Positions 18,527 through 29,459 of a stretch of DNA of 64,000 nt are shown here, in pieces (within the stretch, counting starts at the first letter, position 1; every line of letters begins with the position of its first letter). The stretch spans positions 1 to 64,000 of the forward strand of contig JANQPA010000109.1 in assembly GCA_028285545.1 (NCBI GenBank), given 5' to 3'. The notes under the pieces were generated by a model. It was not told the origin of the DNA and searched no databases. It was given only the letters and a program-made list of their open reading frames with translations. Both the position numbers and the translations under genes were made by a program. Source of the stretch: Saprospiraceae bacterium (GTDB lineage: Bacteria; Bacteroidota; Bacteroidia; Chitinophagales; Saprospiraceae).

Positions 18527-21500
18527 ATGCCTTTTAAAAAGAAGAGTAGTAATCATCAAAAACAGAATTTTGACAGTATTACCATCAGTTTGTCCTCTCC
18601 GGACGATATTCTGGAGCGTTCATTCGGGGAAGTGCTGAAACCAGAGACCATCAATTATCGCTCTTACAAACCCGAGCGTGATGGCCTTTTTTGTGAGCGT
18701 ATCTTTGGACCCGTAAAGGATTACGAATGCTATTGTGGAAAATACAAACGCATTCGGTATAAAGGAATCGTGTGTGATAGATGTGGTGTAGAGGTAACTG
18801 AGAAAAAAGTGCGCAGGGAAAGAATGGGACACATCAAACTTGTGGTCCCTGTAGTGCACATATGGTTCTTTAAATCATTACCAAATAAGATTGGCTATTT
18901 GCTCGGATTGTCCTCCAAAAAATTGGAGTCGATTATCTATTATGAGCGCTATGCTGTCATCCAGCCAGGTCCTAAAGAGGATGAAGGTATTTCTAATATG
19001 GATCTCTTGACAGAAGAGGAATATTTGGAAATCCTTGAAACTCTTCCTCCTGAAAACCAGATGCTGGAAGATACTGATCCTAATAAATTTATCGCCAAAA
19101 TGGGCGCTGAAGCTGTTAGAGATCTTTTAAATCGCCTGGATTTGGATCAATTGTCATATGATCTACGCCACCAGGCTGCAAATGAAACTTCTCAGCAACG
19201 TAAATCTGAGGCTTTGAAACGCCTTAGAGTTGTGGAAGCATTTCGTGATGGAATGACTCGTCAGGAAAATAGACCAGAGTGGGCTATCATTCAATACCTG
19301 CCTGTTGTACCTCCTGAATTACGTCCTCTTGTCCCACTTGATGGTGGACGTTTTGCGAGTTCGGATTTGAACGATCTTTACCGAAGAGTAATTATTAGAA
19401 ATAATCGTCTGAAAAGGTTATTGGAAATTAAGGCTCCGGAAGTAATCCTTCGTAATGAAAAACGAATGCTTCAGGAAGCAGTTGATTCTTTATTTGATAA
19501 TTCTCGTAAGTCCAATGCTGTAAAAGCAGAAGGAGGGCGTGCCTTGAAGTCTTTGTCAGATATTCTTAAAGGTAAGCAAGGTCGTTTTCGTCAGAATCTT
19601 CTTGGTAAGCGTGTGGATTATTCAGGTCGTTCAGTGATTGTGGTTGGGCCTACCCTTAAACTGCATGAATGTGGACTTCCCAAAGGTATGGCAGCCGAGC
19701 TGTTCAAACCTTTTGTTATCAGAAAATTGATTGAAAGGGGTATCGTAAAAACGGTTAAATCAGCTAAAAAACTGGTAGACCGGAAAGATCCTGTAATTTG
19801 GGAAATCCTTGAAAATATATTGAAAGGGCATCCGGTACTACTTAACCGGGCTCCAACACTACACCGTCTTTCAATTCAGGCTTTTCAGCCTAAATTGATT
19901 GAAGGGAAAGCCATTCAGTTACACCCACTTGTATGTGGTGCCTTCAATGCTGACTTTGATGGTGACCAAATGGCTGTTCATGTTCCTTTAAGCCAGGCGG
20001 CTATTTTGGAAGCGCAGGTACTTATGTTATCTGCCCATAATATGCTGAATCCGCAAAACGGAACGCCAATTACACTACCATCACAGGATATGGTATTAGG
20101 ATTGTACTACATTACTAAAGAACGAAGGTCTACTGAAGATATTAAGGTGAGTGGTGAGGGAATGCGTTTTTATTCTCCTGAAGAAGTTGTCATCGCTTAT
20201 AATGAAGGCAAATTAGATCTTCATGCGGTAATTAAAGTACGAGCAAAAGTTGAAAATGAAGAAGGAGAGCTGGTGACCCGCTTAATTGAAACTACCACTG
20301 GTAGGGTAATCTTCAATGGCTATGTACCTGAAGAAGTACCCTATATCAATGAGTTGTTGACTAAGAAAAACCTGAAGAAGGTAATTAGTAGTGTAATTAA
20401 ACGTACCAACTTTACAATAACAGCAAAATTTTTGGATGACATAAAAACCATGGGCTTCCTATGGTCCTTCAAAGGAGGATTGTCATTTAACCTGGGTGAT
20501 TTGATTACTCCCACGGTTAAACAAAAAACGCTGGAAGAAGCACAGGAAGAAGTGGAAGAGGTATGGGAAAATTACAATATGGGTCTGATTACCAACAATG
20601 AACGCTATAACCAGATCATTGATAAATGGACCTATGCAGATAACCGCATCACTGAAACCCTTATGAAGGAGTTGTCAGAGCATAAGCAAGGGTTTAACTC
20701 TGTATATATGATGTTGCATTCAGGAGCTCGTGGTTCCAAGCAACAGATTAAACAGCTTTGTGGTCTTCGTGGACTAATGGCAAAACCTAGAAAATCTGGG
20801 GATACCGGTGGGGCAGTTATTGAAAACCCGATCCTGGCTAACTTTGTAGACGGACTTTCTGTACTTGAGTACTTTATCTCAACTCACGGTGCGCGTAAAG
20901 GTTTGGCAGATACTGCATTAAAAACTGCAGATGCGGGATATTTGACTCGTCGTCTGGTGGATGTATCTCAGGATGTGGTTATTCTAGAAGAAGATTGTAA
21001 TACCTTGCGTGGTATTGAAACTACTGCACTTAAAGACAATGAAAAGGTTGTTGAGCCTCTATCTCAAAGAATTGAAGGGCGATATACCTTACATGATATT
21101 TATCATCCTGTTTCTGAAGATTTACTGCTTAGTGCTGGAGACTTCATAGATGGAGAGATGGCTGATCATATTGAAGAAATAGGCATAGAGATGGTTACCA
21201 TCAGATCGGTGTTGACCTGCGAAACCAAAAGAGGGGTTTGTGCCAAATGTTATGGGCAAAATCTTGCCACCAATAGAATTGCTGAAAATGGCGATGCTGT
21301 AGGTATTATTGCTGCTCAATCTATCGGTGAACCGGGTACTCAGCTTACTCTTCGTACCTTCCACGTTGGGGGTATTGCTTCTCTTTCCAAGACAGAATCA
21401 GAGATTGTGTCCAAGTTTGACGGGAAAGTAGAGTTTGATAGTATGAGAGTCACTGAAAGTGTTGAAGAAGGTGAAGAAGGAACTCGAATTGTATTATCTC

Positions 21501-22834
21501 GTACAGGTGAGGTCAGAATAGTAGATCCTGAATCAGGTAAGGTTTATGTTACACATCACATACCTTATGGAGCCAATCTTCATGCTAAAGAAGGAAGGAA
21601 AATCAAAAAAGGTGAACTGATTTGTGATTGGGATCCTTTTAATGCTGTAATTGTATCTGAATTTGGAGGAATCGCCAAGTTTGATGCCATTGAGGAAGGA
21701 GTTACCTATAGGATAGAGCGTGATGACCAGACTGGTTACGCTGAAAAAGTGATCATTGAATCTAAAAACAAGCGTAAGATTCCAACCATTAATATCGTGA
21801 ATAAGAGTGGCGAGATTGTTAAGAGCTACAACCTTCCGGTGGGCTCATACATCTCGATTGATGAAAATGAAAAGGTACTTGGAGGGCAAAAGATTGCCAA
21901 GATACCGCGTAAACTTGGAAAGATTCAGGATATTACAGGTGGTCTTCCAAGAGTAACCGAACTATTTGAAGCACGTAATCCTTCTAATCCAGCCACCGTG
22001 GCAGAAATTGATGGAGTTATTTCCTTCGGAAAAATTAAGAGAGGAAATCGCGAAGTAATCATCACTGCTAAGGATGGTCAAAGACGGAAATACCTGGTTG
22101 GTCTATCAAAACACATCCTTGTTCAGGATGGTGACTTTGTAAGAGCAGGTATGGCTTTATCAGATGGTTCTGTAGCGCCTAGAGATATCTTAAATATCAA
22201 AGGACCATTTGCGGTTCAGTCTTATCTTGTAAATGGAATTCAAGAGGTCTATCGATCTCAGGGTATTACCATCAATAACAAGCATATTGAAGTAATCGTG
22301 CGCCAGATGATGCGTCGTGTACAAATCGAAGATTCTGGAGATACTAGCTTCTTAGAAGGAGAAGCAGTGGAAAAATATGATTTCCTTGAGCAAAATGACT
22401 GGATCTTTGATAAGAAGGTAATCACCAATTCCGGCGAATCTAACAAACTGAGACCAGGACAATTGGTGACTTTACGTCAGGTTAGAGAAGAAAATTCATT
22501 CTTGCGTAGAAATGATAGAGAATTGGTTAAATTCCGTGATGCAGTAGCGGCTACCTCTAGTCCTTTACTTCAGGGTATTACCAAATCATCACTTGGAACA
22601 ACAAGCTGGATTTCAGCAGCCTCATTCCAGGAGACTACTAAAGTACTAAGTACTGCTGCCATTGGAGCTAAGCAAGACTTCCTGAATGGTCTTAAGGAAA
22701 ATGTTATTGTTGGTAAGAAAATACCAGCAGGTACCGGAATGAAACGTTATGAAAGCTTATTCGTTATGAGTCGGGAAGATTATGAAGAAAGCGAAGCACG
22801 AAGAGCTCAACACTACGAGGAAATAGAAGATTAA
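18527..22834 (+). CDS. rpoC: DNA-directed RNA polymerase subunit beta'
   Basis: The protein has 1435 residues. The N-terminal zinc site is at about residues 65-85 ([20 protein letters not shown]). The active-site magnesium motif [12 protein letters not shown] is at about residues 474-485. The second zinc site includes [13 protein letters not shown], followed by [21 protein letters not shown] in the trigger-loop region. The length and a large insert between these motifs fit Bacteroidota beta'. It ends with an acidic tail ([12 protein letters not shown]) before a strong bidirectional terminator. Confidence 0.98.
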   Translation: MPFKKKSSNHQKQNFDSITISLSSPDDILERSFGEVLKPETINYRSYKPERDGLFCERIFGPVKDYECYCGKYKRIRYKGIVCDRCGVEVTEKKVRRERMGHIKLVVPVVHIWFFKSLPNKIGYLLGLSSKKLESIIYYERYAVIQPGPKEDEGISNMDLLTEEEYLEILETLPPENQMLEDTDPNKFIAKMGAEAVRDLLNRLDLDQLSYDLRHQAANETSQQRKSEALKRLRVVEAFRDGMTRQENRPEWAIIQYLPVVPPELRPLVPLDGGRFASSDLNDLYRRVIIRNNRLKRLLEIKAPEVILRNEKRMLQEAVDSLFDNSRKSNAVKAEGGRALKSLSDILKGKQGRFRQNLLGKRVDYSGRSVIVVGPTLKLHECGLPKGMAAELFKPFVIRKLIERGIVKTVKSAKKLVDRKDPVIWEILENILKGHPVLLNRAPTLHRLSIQAFQPKLIEGKAIQLHPLVCGAFNADFDGDQMAVHVPLSQAAILEAQVLMLSAHNMLNPQNGTPITLPSQDMVLGLYYITKERRSTEDIKVSGEGMRFYSPEEVVIAYNEGKLDLHAVIKVRAKVENEEGELVTRLIETTTGRVIFNGYVPEEVPYINELLTKKNLKKVISSVIKRTNFTITAKFLDDIKTMGFLWSFKGGLSFNLGDLITPTVKQKTLEEAQEEVEEVWENYNMGLITNNERYNQIIDKWTYADNRITETLMKELSEHKQGFNSVYMMLHSGARGSKQQIKQLCGLRGLMAKPRKSGDTGGAVIENPILANFVDGLSVLEYFISTHGARKGLADTALKTADAGYLTRRLVDVSQDVVILEEDCNTLRGIETTALKDNEKVVEPLSQRIEGRYTLHDIYHPVSEDLLLSAGDFIDGEMADHIEEIGIEMVTIRSVLTCETKRGVCAKCYGQNLATNRIAENGDAVGIIAAQSIGEPGTQLTLRTFHVGGIASLSKTESEIVSKFDGKVEFDSMRVTESVEEGEEGTRIVLSRTGEVRIVDPESGKVYVTHHIPYGANLHAKEGRKIKKGELICDWDPFNAVIVSEFGGIAKFDAIEEGVTYRIERDDQTGYAEKVIIESKNKRKIPTINIVNKSGEIVKSYNLPVGSYISIDENEKVLGGQKIAKIPRKLGKIQDITGGLPRVTELFEARNPSNPATVAEIDGVISFGKIKRGNREVIITAKDGQRRKYLVGLSKHILVQDGDFVRAGMALSDGSVAPRDILNIKGPFAVQSYLVNGIQEVYRSQGITINNKHIEVIVRQMMRRVQIEDSGDTSFLEGEAVEKYDFLEQNDWIFDKKVITNSGESNKLRPGQLVTLRQVREENSFLRRNDRELVKFRDAVAATSSPLLQGITKSSLGTTSWISAASFQETTKVLSTAAIGAKQDFLNGLKENVIVGKKIPAGTGMKRYESLFVMSREDYEESEARRAQHYEEIED

Positions 22835-22843
22835 GGTTTATAT

Positions 22844-22873
22844 AAAAAAGGAGGCTCTCGAGCCTCCTTTTTT
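22844..22873. terminator. Bidirectional intrinsic terminator between rpoC and ribE
   Basis: A perfect 7-bp GC-rich stem (GGAGGCT, 22850-22856, with AGCCTCC, 22861-22867) with a CTCG loop is flanked by six A on one side and six T on the other. It ends the rpoBC operon 10 bases after the rpoC stop and serves the convergent riboflavin synthase gene, whose stop codon (22872-22874) overlaps its edge. Confidence 0.95.
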
Positions 22874-23465
22874 ATTTCATGTATAATCTGGCATATTTTG
22901 CCAGATACTTACCAATAATATCAAATTCCAGGTTTATTTTATCGCCTACCTTAATCTGGTGAAAATTAGTGTGCTCAAAGGTAAAGGGGATAATCGCTAC
23001 AGAAAAATAATGGTCGATGGGATCTACCACAGTTAAACTCACTCCATTAACACATATTGATCCTTTATTTACTAGAAGATACTGACTTTCAGCAGGGTAG
23101 GAAAATTTGAAATACCAACTACCATCCAAAACCTGAATATCTTCACAAGAGCCTACTGTATCTACATGTCCTTGGACAATATGCCCATCTAAGCGACCAT
23201 CAGATTTCATAGATCTTTCCAGGTTAACTGGATCTCCAACTGTTAATTGGCCTAAATTCGTTTTTTTTAAGGTCTCTTCAATAGCAGTCACCGTATAACT
23301 GTCATTCGACAAGGCCACTACCGTCAAACACACTCCATTGTGAGATACACTTTGGTCAATTTTCAATTCAGGACTTAAACTGGATTGTATTTCAAAATGA
23401 ATATTACTGCCTTCTTTTTGGATGGATTTAACCTGACCTAAAGATTCAATTATTCCTGTAAACAT
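22872..23465 (-). CDS. ribE: Riboflavin synthase, alpha subunit
   Basis: The protein has 197 residues made of two tandem lumazine-binding repeats. It begins MFTGIIESLGQV, the signature N-terminus; the first repeat ends near LERSMKSDGRLDGHIVQGHVDTVG and the second includes GSICVNGVSLTVV. It converts two 6,7-dimethyl-8-ribityllumazine molecules into riboflavin and 5-amino-6-ribitylaminouracil. It stands alone rather than in a rib operon. No FMN riboswitch is evident upstream; the 92-base gap to the next gene is filled by a GGGTACTGGGTATT-type repeat. Confidence 0.95.
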   Translation of the reverse strand: MFTGIIESLGQVKSIQKEGSNIHFEIQSSLSPELKIDQSVSHNGVCLTVVALSNDSYTVTAIEETLKKTNLGQLTVGDPVNLERSMKSDGRLDGHIVQGHVDTVGSCEDIQVLDGSWYFKFSYPAESQYLLVNKGSICVNGVSLTVVDPIDHYFSVAIIPFTFEHTNFHQIKVGDKINLEFDIIGKYLAKYARLYMK

Positions 23466-23557
23466 TTATTGGGTATTGAGTAATTAGTACTGGGTACTGG
23501 GTATTGGGTACTGGGTATTTGTTTTACTTAATACCCAATACTCATTACCCAGTACCA
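23466..23557. repeat. GGGTACTGGGTATT-type repeat with inverted half
   Basis: Positions 23468-23519 consist of short units such as GGGTATTGAGT, GGGTACTGGGTATT and GGGTACTGGGTA. Positions 23531-23562 are the complementary form (TTAATACCCAATACTCATTA), so the whole can fold into a long imperfect stem. It separates ribE from the upstream membrane-protein gene. Confidence 0.65.
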
Positions 23558-24016
23558 TTAAAACCAGGCGCTGATAAATTGTGCTATTGCTGCCTGTCCA
23601 ATAAGTGCAAAGATAATGGCCCAGATTATTTTTGCACCACCAAGGTACCAAAGAATTAGATTCCTGTTCAGTCCGGAAATTAAAGAGATGGTTACAGTAG
23701 GGATGGTTCCAATAAAACCGGTGCAAAAGGCGAGCCCCCAGATGCCATATTTTTTCCAGATTCGCATCAGGAAGGGCGTTTTAACAACACCATTTTTATC
23801 CTTTTTGGGTTTTTTGGCAATTTTGTTATTCCAGATAGCTATTAATCTGGCACCTAAGAATAGACAGGCAAGTATGCCAAACCAGGAGCCTCCGCTCATT
23901 AAGAGAAATTGTTCAACCCAACCTTGTTGGTAGGTCGTACTTAGAACGAAGCCATAATATAAGTTAAAAGCACTTAATACAAATACAGAAGCACTTTCAA
24001 ATAATTGCTGTAACAT
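23558..24016 (-). CDS. Small multi-pass membrane protein, COG2426-like
   Basis: The protein has 152 residues with four probable membrane segments: about 5-25, 38-58, 90-112 and 122-148. A basic cytoplasmic loop (KKPKKDKNGVVK) lies between segments two and three. The segment KYGIWGLAFCTGFIGTIPT followed by a glycine-rich helix resembles the small multidrug-export/DUF (COG2426) membrane family, but the match is weak and from memory. It lies upstream of ribE on the same strand, separated by a repeat tract. No transport function can be assigned. Confidence 0.6.
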   Translation of the reverse strand: MLQQLFESASVFVLSAFNLYYGFVLSTTYQQGWVEQFLLMSGGSWFGILACLFLGARLIAIWNNKIAKKPKKDKNGVVKTPFLMRIWKKYGIWGLAFCTGFIGTIPTVTISLISGLNRNLILWYLGGAKIIWAIIFALIGQAAIAQFISAWF

Positions 24017-24118
24017 AAACCTAGCTTAAACTTACTCTGGTGTTGAAACGATCAAATATTATTTTATTCAAATCATTTCAACACCATAAGAACGTTTAAA
24101 ACAGAGGATAGTTGTTTT

Positions 24119-26887
24119 TTATTCAGCTGTTCTAACTAATTGTATGAATCCACTTAGAAGATCTTCTCTTTCGACGGTCCCCGTTACCCTTTGCTCGAAT
24201 ATTTTGCACTTGTAATAGTAAACACCTTCTGGAAGTTGATTACCATTTAGATTGGTTCCATCCCAATTTAGGTCAGGGTCTGACGTTTCGAAAACCAGCT
24301 GTCCCCACCTATTGAAAACTTTAAAATCTACTTCCTCAATGAAACAATAAGGATAAGGGACAAATAGATCATTTTGATTGTCGCCATTAGGAGTAAAAGC
24401 ATTGGGTAATGAATAATTTGGACAATTATCCACACAAACAATATTGCTCAATTCACTTTCATTGCCTAATCGGTCAATGGCTGTAATTGCATAACAACCT
24501 GCCAGACCAATCTCAGGCTGGTGTTGGATGGAGGAAAGATTAGGATTACTGACAAAATCAACCCGAGTGAGTTCTCCCTCTTCTACTGGTGAAAAATAAA
24601 TTGCATAGGCAGCTATATCATCATCTTCGGGGCAAACTTCCCAATTCAGGGTATTAAATAATATCGTTTCATCTGAACACCCTAAATTATCATCACATAT
24701 ATTGCTAACCTCTAAAATTGGAGCACATGGAGGGATATCATCTTGGGGAATGGCACAATTTTCCTGAGAAAAATTGAGTAATGGCGAAATGATTCCTTCG
24801 ATGCCATAAGTTCCTTTGGCTAAAACACGATAACAATACTCCTGACCATTATTAAGCCCAGCGTCTTGATAGGAGGCAGTATTTACAGTAGCTATGGAGT
24901 CAAAGCCTCCCTGATCATTTTTACGATAAACTACATATTCATAATTATCCCAAGGGACCTCAGCCTGCCAATTTAGATTAACTGCTCTATCTGTAGATCC
25001 AGTATTTAAAAATACAGAGGAAGCGGCATTAGTATTTCCAATTAGATCTTCACCATTAACATAAAACTGAACTAAATAACTATAACTTTGCCCAGAGGTA
25101 TTAAGACCAGTATCATTAAAGCAGGTGTCAAGGCCGGTTGCGAAGTATTCACTTTCAAAAGTTACTCCGATTGGTTGAAATAAACCAGGATCGCTTACCT
25201 GACCATCCGCTCGTAGAACCTCAAAGCGATAAGGGCCGCCATTTAAAAGGGTGTCCAGGTCATCAGGACTAGGTTTTGTCCAACATACTTCCATAAATCC
25301 ATTATCGGGATCAGTAGTCAAAACATTGACCTTGGTAATAATGGGGAGATCCCGACTCAGTTGTACACAAGCCTCTTCTGAGGGCAAACTCTCAACAGGA
25401 TTGTAGGTATACAAACCTCCAGGTGTGGTCCGTGCAAAATTAGCTACAATCCGATAGCAATAGGTTCGACCTTGTTCTACATTTTCATCAACATATACAT
25501 ATCGGCCGTCCTCCATATCTGTAATCGGAATGGTGGTAAGTTGTTCATAACCTTTACCTTCAAGGCCAGTTTCACAGGTGTCAATAGGGAAATTATTACT
25601 GCCTACTCTTTTCCAAACGGTAAATCCCCTGAAATAATCATTAGCTGCATCTTCACAGAAGTAGGGTTTTTCCCAGCTGACGGTAACAAAACCTTTACCA
25701 GGTCTTGCCTGCACATCCTTTGGAGGAGGCCCTACTACTCTTATTCTGACTGTTTTTAGAGTAGCCAAACCAGTGGTATCTCCCAAAAAGTCATCTACCG
25801 CCCTAAATACTACAGAATAATATTGACTTGTAATGTGCTCACAGGCTGTTACCCAGGTGAAGGTTTTGATGACAGGATCATCTAAAAAACCAGAAATGGG
25901 AGGAGTAAAAGTTGCAGGGCTTACATCAACTTCAAAAGGTCCGCCCAAAGCTGTAAGCTTAACTTTTTGTTCAATCTCAATCTCTGGAGCTCCGGCAATA
26001 ACATCAAAACTAAGGGTGTCACCTGCTACCACACAAATCTCTTCGAATGGAACTTCAACCGTCGGAGGCATGTTTTCACATTCCACTACCAGAATCTGCA
26101 TATCTCGAATAATGGTATCAATCGGAATACCCTGACGGTGTTCTACAATGATCATGGCCAGATTATATTCTCCTGCTTTTTGCGGGGCATCCCAAACTAT
26201 ATCTCCGGTAACCGGATCAATCGTTAAATTATTGTTGGGGCTTGGGTTAATCATATTGGGGAACTGGTAATTAGCTACATCCAATCCTACATCTTGAAGA
26301 GGAATAATAAACTCGTATGAAAGGCTGTCACCATCTGCATCATAGGCATTGGGATTATGAGTAAAACGCTCACCAACACAGCCTATATCAATGGGGGGTT
26401 GTAATAAAACGGGTGTATTATTACAGCCTTGAAATTGAGGGTTGGGAATGGTAAATACGGTTTGGATATGAAATTTAATTTGCTCAGAATTAGGAAAGTT
26501 TACATTCAAGATGCCGCCATTACGGTTGGGGTCTGTCATTGATATAGCAAAAGTTCCTCGAGCAGGAAAAGTATGGAAGGCAATGTATATATTCTTTTTG
26601 GTATCATTTTCAAGCGTTTCTCCCTTAGGAGGAGATCCCGGTCCATTTAGTCTGCCTACCCGATCGCAAAATCCATCACCCCAACAAATGGTTAGCGAAT
26701 CCCGGTCGGCTCTGATACTACTCGCTTTGGTATAGGTAATGATAGTAGCTTTAACGGTTAAACTATTGGTACAATCACCTACCTGTTCAATAGATATTTC
26801 ACCGGCTCTGTTATGTGTAGCCCAGCTTTGGGGTATAAAAAGGATCAAAAACAATCCAAGAATTAGATAAGAGTAGCTTTTTAGCAT
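24119..26887 (-). CDS. Large secreted protein with FN3-like repeats and T9SS type B (gliding motility-associated) C-terminal domain
   Basis: The protein has 922 residues. A signal peptide (about 1-23, ending SWA) is followed by an N-terminal region common to Bacteroidota adhesin-like proteins (THNRAGEISIEQVGDCT) with paired cysteines, an Ig/cadherin-like part (NAYDADGDSLSYEFIIPL), then several FN3-like domains at about 390-800 (VSWEKPYF; YCYRIVANF; LNWQAEVPWDNYEYVVYR). The last 90 residues are the T9SS type B sorting domain (LPNAFTPNGDNQNDLF; FNRWGQLVFE; WDGTNLNGNQLPEGVYYY). It should be exported and surface-attached by the type IX system. The role is probably adhesion or gliding, but no enzymatic domain is visible. 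Confidence 0.88.
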   Translation of the reverse strand: MLKSYSYLILGLFLILFIPQSWATHNRAGEISIEQVGDCTNSLTVKATIITYTKASSIRADRDSLTICWGDGFCDRVGRLNGPGSPPKGETLENDTKKNIYIAFHTFPARGTFAISMTDPNRNGGILNVNFPNSEQIKFHIQTVFTIPNPQFQGCNNTPVLLQPPIDIGCVGERFTHNPNAYDADGDSLSYEFIIPLQDVGLDVANYQFPNMINPSPNNNLTIDPVTGDIVWDAPQKAGEYNLAMIIVEHRQGIPIDTIIRDMQILVVECENMPPTVEVPFEEICVVAGDTLSFDVIAGAPEIEIEQKVKLTALGGPFEVDVSPATFTPPISGFLDDPVIKTFTWVTACEHITSQYYSVVFRAVDDFLGDTTGLATLKTVRIRVVGPPPKDVQARPGKGFVTVSWEKPYFCEDAANDYFRGFTVWKRVGSNNFPIDTCETGLEGKGYEQLTTIPITDMEDGRYVYVDENVEQGRTYCYRIVANFARTTPGGLYTYNPVESLPSEEACVQLSRDLPIITKVNVLTTDPDNGFMEVCWTKPSPDDLDTLLNGGPYRFEVLRADGQVSDPGLFQPIGVTFESEYFATGLDTCFNDTGLNTSGQSYSYLVQFYVNGEDLIGNTNAASSVFLNTGSTDRAVNLNWQAEVPWDNYEYVVYRKNDQGGFDSIATVNTASYQDAGLNNGQEYCYRVLAKGTYGIEGIISPLLNFSQENCAIPQDDIPPCAPILEVSNICDDNLGCSDETILFNTLNWEVCPEDDDIAAYAIYFSPVEEGELTRVDFVSNPNLSSIQHQPEIGLAGCYAITAIDRLGNESELSNIVCVDNCPNYSLPNAFTPNGDNQNDLFVPYPYCFIEEVDFKVFNRWGQLVFETSDPDLNWDGTNLNGNQLPEGVYYYKCKIFEQRVTGTVEREDLLSGFIQLVRTAE

Positions 26888-27147
26888 AGCTTATTTATAT
26901 GCGTGTAATTAGAATAGTATAAACAACTTCTATGTATTAAAATAACAATTTAATAAGTTTCCGTCAAAAGGTTTGCAAGCCATCTAACAATGCTGAAGAT
27001 AACCTATCTTTTTGAACTCAGTATTTATAACAATATGAATTTAGACTTGGGTTTGAAAAGGACCTCGTTTTCCATAAATATCACTGCCTATTGATTTTAA
27101 CAAAATGTTTTAATTTATAAAAACAAATTGTATTTTTAAGAAAAAAA

Positions 27148-27819
27148 ATGCCCACTATTAATTTATCCACCATTCAATTCCTAAAGGACCTGAAAAAAAA
27201 TAATAATCGTGATTGGTTCAATGAACACAAACCTAAATACCAGGAAGCAAGAGAGAATTTTATTGACTTTGTTCAAGAATTAATTCTTCAGATTGCAAGC
27301 TTTGATCCTAGTATTGCTCATCAGGAAGCAAAAAAATGTGTGTTCAGAATATACAGGGATGTCCGTTTTTCAAAGGATAAATCACCTTATAAAACTCATT
27401 TTGGGGCCCATATCACCTCAGCCCTCAACAAATCCGATATTCATTCTAAAGCCGGATATTATTTCCATCTGGAACCTGGTGATTATTTTCTGGCAGGTGG
27501 AGCGTATTTACCTCAAGGTCCCTGGCTCAAAGCCATCCGACAGGAGATTGCCTATAATGCCAAAGAATTTAAAGCCATCTTAAATAGCGATTCTTTCAAA
27601 AAATATTTTGGAGAGATGGAAGGCGAAAAACTTAAAACGGCTCCTAGAGATTACCCCAAAGATCATCCCGAGATTGCATTATTGAGACATAAAAGTTTCC
27701 TGGCTACTCATCAATGTACGGAAAAACAGGTCCTATCAAAAAATTTTGTGTCCCATTGCGGAAAGGTTTTCGAAGCTTTATTCCCATTTGATGATTTCCT
27801 AAATCGTTCTATGGATTAG
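27148..27819 (+). CDS. DUF2461 domain-containing protein (TIGR02453 family)
   Basis: The protein has 223 residues. It opens with TIQFLKDLKKNNNRDWFNEHKPKYQEA and contains CVFRIYRDVRFSKDKSPYKTHFGA and YYFHLEPGDYFLAGGAYLP, which together define the DUF2461/TIGR02453 family. No signal peptide is seen, so it is cytoplasmic. The biochemical function of the family is unknown. It is a single-gene unit convergent with rfbD; the gap holds a short tandem repeat (27868-27908). Confidence 0.9.
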   Translation: MPTINLSTIQFLKDLKKNNNRDWFNEHKPKYQEARENFIDFVQELILQIASFDPSIAHQEAKKCVFRIYRDVRFSKDKSPYKTHFGAHITSALNKSDIHSKAGYYFHLEPGDYFLAGGAYLPQGPWLKAIRQEIAYNAKEFKAILNSDSFKKYFGEMEGEKLKTAPRDYPKDHPEIALLRHKSFLATHQCTEKQVLSKNFVSHCGKVFEALFPFDDFLNRSMD

Positions 27820-27867
27820 TTGATGCTATAATTCTGCAATGGTATGATGTTTTGATGAGTAAATTTG

Positions 27868-27908
27868 TAGATGTGCAGATTTGCAGATGTGCAGATGTGC
27901 AGATGTGA
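27868..27908. repeat. Short tandem GCAGATGT repeat
   Basis: Consecutive units of about 9 bases (AGATGTGC, AGATTTGC, AGATGTGC, AGATGTGC, AGATGTGAGG) lie in the convergent gap between the DUF2461 gene and rfbD. The motif is a simple tandem repeat with no coding support. Confidence 0.7.
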
Positions 27909-27979
27909 GGATGATATTTTGATTCTAATTAATGAAAACAAGGGATACTTTGCGCAAAATAAAGCCGTGCCAACCCGTG

Positions 27980-28852
27980 TCAAAAAACATCTAAGCAATC
28001 TTTCAAACTATCTCTCCAGTAAGGAATTTCCAGTCCAAAAGTATTTTTGAATTTAGATTTGTTGAGTACACTAAATGGAGGTCGTTGGGCTGGGGTAGGG
28101 TAGTCTTTGCTTTCAATGGGGATTACCTTACAATCAATCTGAGCTACATTAAAGATGGCTTTTGCAAAATCATACCAGCTGCAAACACCTTCATTGCTGT
28201 AATGAAAGACACCATTCAATTGACTCCTTGGAATTTCTCCTTTTTCAATTTTTTGAATAATATCGAGACTTGCCTTAGCCAGATCTCTTGCATAGGTGGG
28301 ACTGCCTATCTGATCAAAAACAATACTTAACTGATCTCTTTCTTTCCCTAATCGGAGCATGGTTTTTACAAAATTATGCCCAAAGCTGGAATAGACCCAG
28401 GAGGTGCGAAAGATAATCGTTGAGCCTCCTTGTTTCATAATCGCCAAATCTCCTTCCAGCTTGGTTTTAGCATAAATTCCTTTGGGAGCGGTTTCACTGT
28501 TCTCTAAATAAGGTATATTTTTTTCAGTATGGTAAACATAGTCAGAAGAGTAATGAAAAAGCGTAATTCCTCTTTTTTTACAGGCGTCGGCCAATAAGCT
28601 GGGACCAATAACATTAATCTGGTGGGCTAATTCAGGCTCAGATTCTGCTTTATCTACTGCGGTATAGGCTGCCCCATTAATCAAATATTGAAAAGGATGC
28701 CGATCCAGGAATTCTTCAATAGCTTGTTCATCGGTAATATCTAAAGAGGATCGATCAGCAAAGAATAAATTCAAATCAAGATAATCATTGCTAATTGCAT
28801 TGATTTCAGATCCCAGTTGTCCGTTTGCTCCAGTAACTAAAATATGAGTCAT
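27980..28852 (-). CDS. rfbD: dTDP-4-dehydrorhamnose reductase
   Basis: The protein has 290 residues. The Rossmann motif GANGQLGSE is at the N-terminus (about 7-15), INGAAYTAVDKAE follows, and the short-chain dehydrogenase YxxxK pair is in YAKTKLEGD (about residue 130). The C-terminal substrate-binding part (YPTPAQRPPFSVL) is typical of RmlD. It reduces dTDP-4-dehydro-L-rhamnose with NAD(P)H to dTDP-L-rhamnose. It lies 33 bp downstream of rfbC on the same strand; rfbA and rfbB are not in the window. Confidence 0.95.
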   Translation of the reverse strand: MTHILVTGANGQLGSEINAISNDYLDLNLFFADRSSLDITDEQAIEEFLDRHPFQYLINGAAYTAVDKAESEPELAHQINVIGPSLLADACKKRGITLFHYSSDYVYHTEKNIPYLENSETAPKGIYAKTKLEGDLAIMKQGGSTIIFRTSWVYSSFGHNFVKTMLRLGKERDQLSIVFDQIGSPTYARDLAKASLDIIQKIEKGEIPRSQLNGVFHYSNEGVCSWYDFAKAIFNVAQIDCKVIPIESKDYPTPAQRPPFSVLNKSKFKNTFGLEIPYWRDSLKDCLDVF

Positions 28853-28885
28853 AAAGTCTTTCTACTTTTTACTTTCTACCTACTA

Positions 28886-29437
28886 CTAAACTACAGGTTT
28901 GCGATGTTCTCCTAATTTTGGAAAATTGCGATCTCGCTCAGCTATGATAATATCTTTTTCCGGTATTTTCCAATCGATATTCAACTGAGGGTCATTATAT
29001 AAAAGTCCCCCCTCATCTTTTTTAGAATAAAAATTATCACATTTATAGAAAAATTCTGCTGTCGGACTCAGTACCAAATATCCATGTGCAAATCCTCGAG
29101 GTACAAAAAGCTGCTTTTTATTTTGTGCACTCAAAACAATGCTTAAAGAATGACCATAAGTAGGGGAATCTTCCCGTAAATCTACTACTACATCCAAAAC
29201 TTCTCCCTCAATCACACGTACTAATTTAGCTTGTGCAAAAGGAGGGATTTGATAGTGTAATCCTCTCAGAACACCATAGGTGGATCGGGCCTGATTATCC
29301 TGAACAAAAGTGATTTCTATTCCAGCTTCAATAAAGTTGTTTTGATTAAAGGCTTCGAAAAAATATCCGCGTTCATCTTCAAAGACCCGCGGCTCAAATA
29401 TTTTAACTCCTGGAATGGCTGTATCTGTAAACGGCAT
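28886..29437 (-). CDS. rfbC: dTDP-4-dehydrorhamnose 3,5-epimerase
   Basis: The protein has 183 residues from the ATG at 29437 (MPFTDTAIPGV), the usual family start. An ATG at 29461 in frame would add eight residues but lies inside a stable hairpin (29460-29489), so I prefer the internal start. The cupin core is clear: RVFEDERGYFFEAFNQ, GVLRGLHYQIPP with the catalytic His, EGEVLDVVVDLREDSPTYG, and FVPRGFAHGYLVLS. It epimerises C3 and C5 of dTDP-4-dehydro-6-deoxyglucose for rhamnose synthesis. It lies between der and rfbD, probably in one transcript. Confidence 0.93.
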   Translation of the reverse strand: MPFTDTAIPGVKIFEPRVFEDERGYFFEAFNQNNFIEAGIEITFVQDNQARSTYGVLRGLHYQIPPFAQAKLVRVIEGEVLDVVVDLREDSPTYGHSLSIVLSAQNKKQLFVPRGFAHGYLVLSPTAEFFYKCDNFYSKKDEGGLLYNDPQLNIDWKIPEKDIIIAERDRNFPKLGEHRKPVV

Positions 29438-29459
29438 TATATCATGTATTTTGTGGAAC

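Noticed and set aside
22846-23560. FMN riboswitch upstream of ribE
   Set aside because: The upstream gap is filled by a GGGTACTGGGTATT repeat. No conserved RFN-element segments are recognisable.
25472-26735. Forward-strand frames within the T9SS type B protein gene
   Set aside because: These are antisense shadows of a gene with a clear signal peptide, FN3-like domains and sorting domain.
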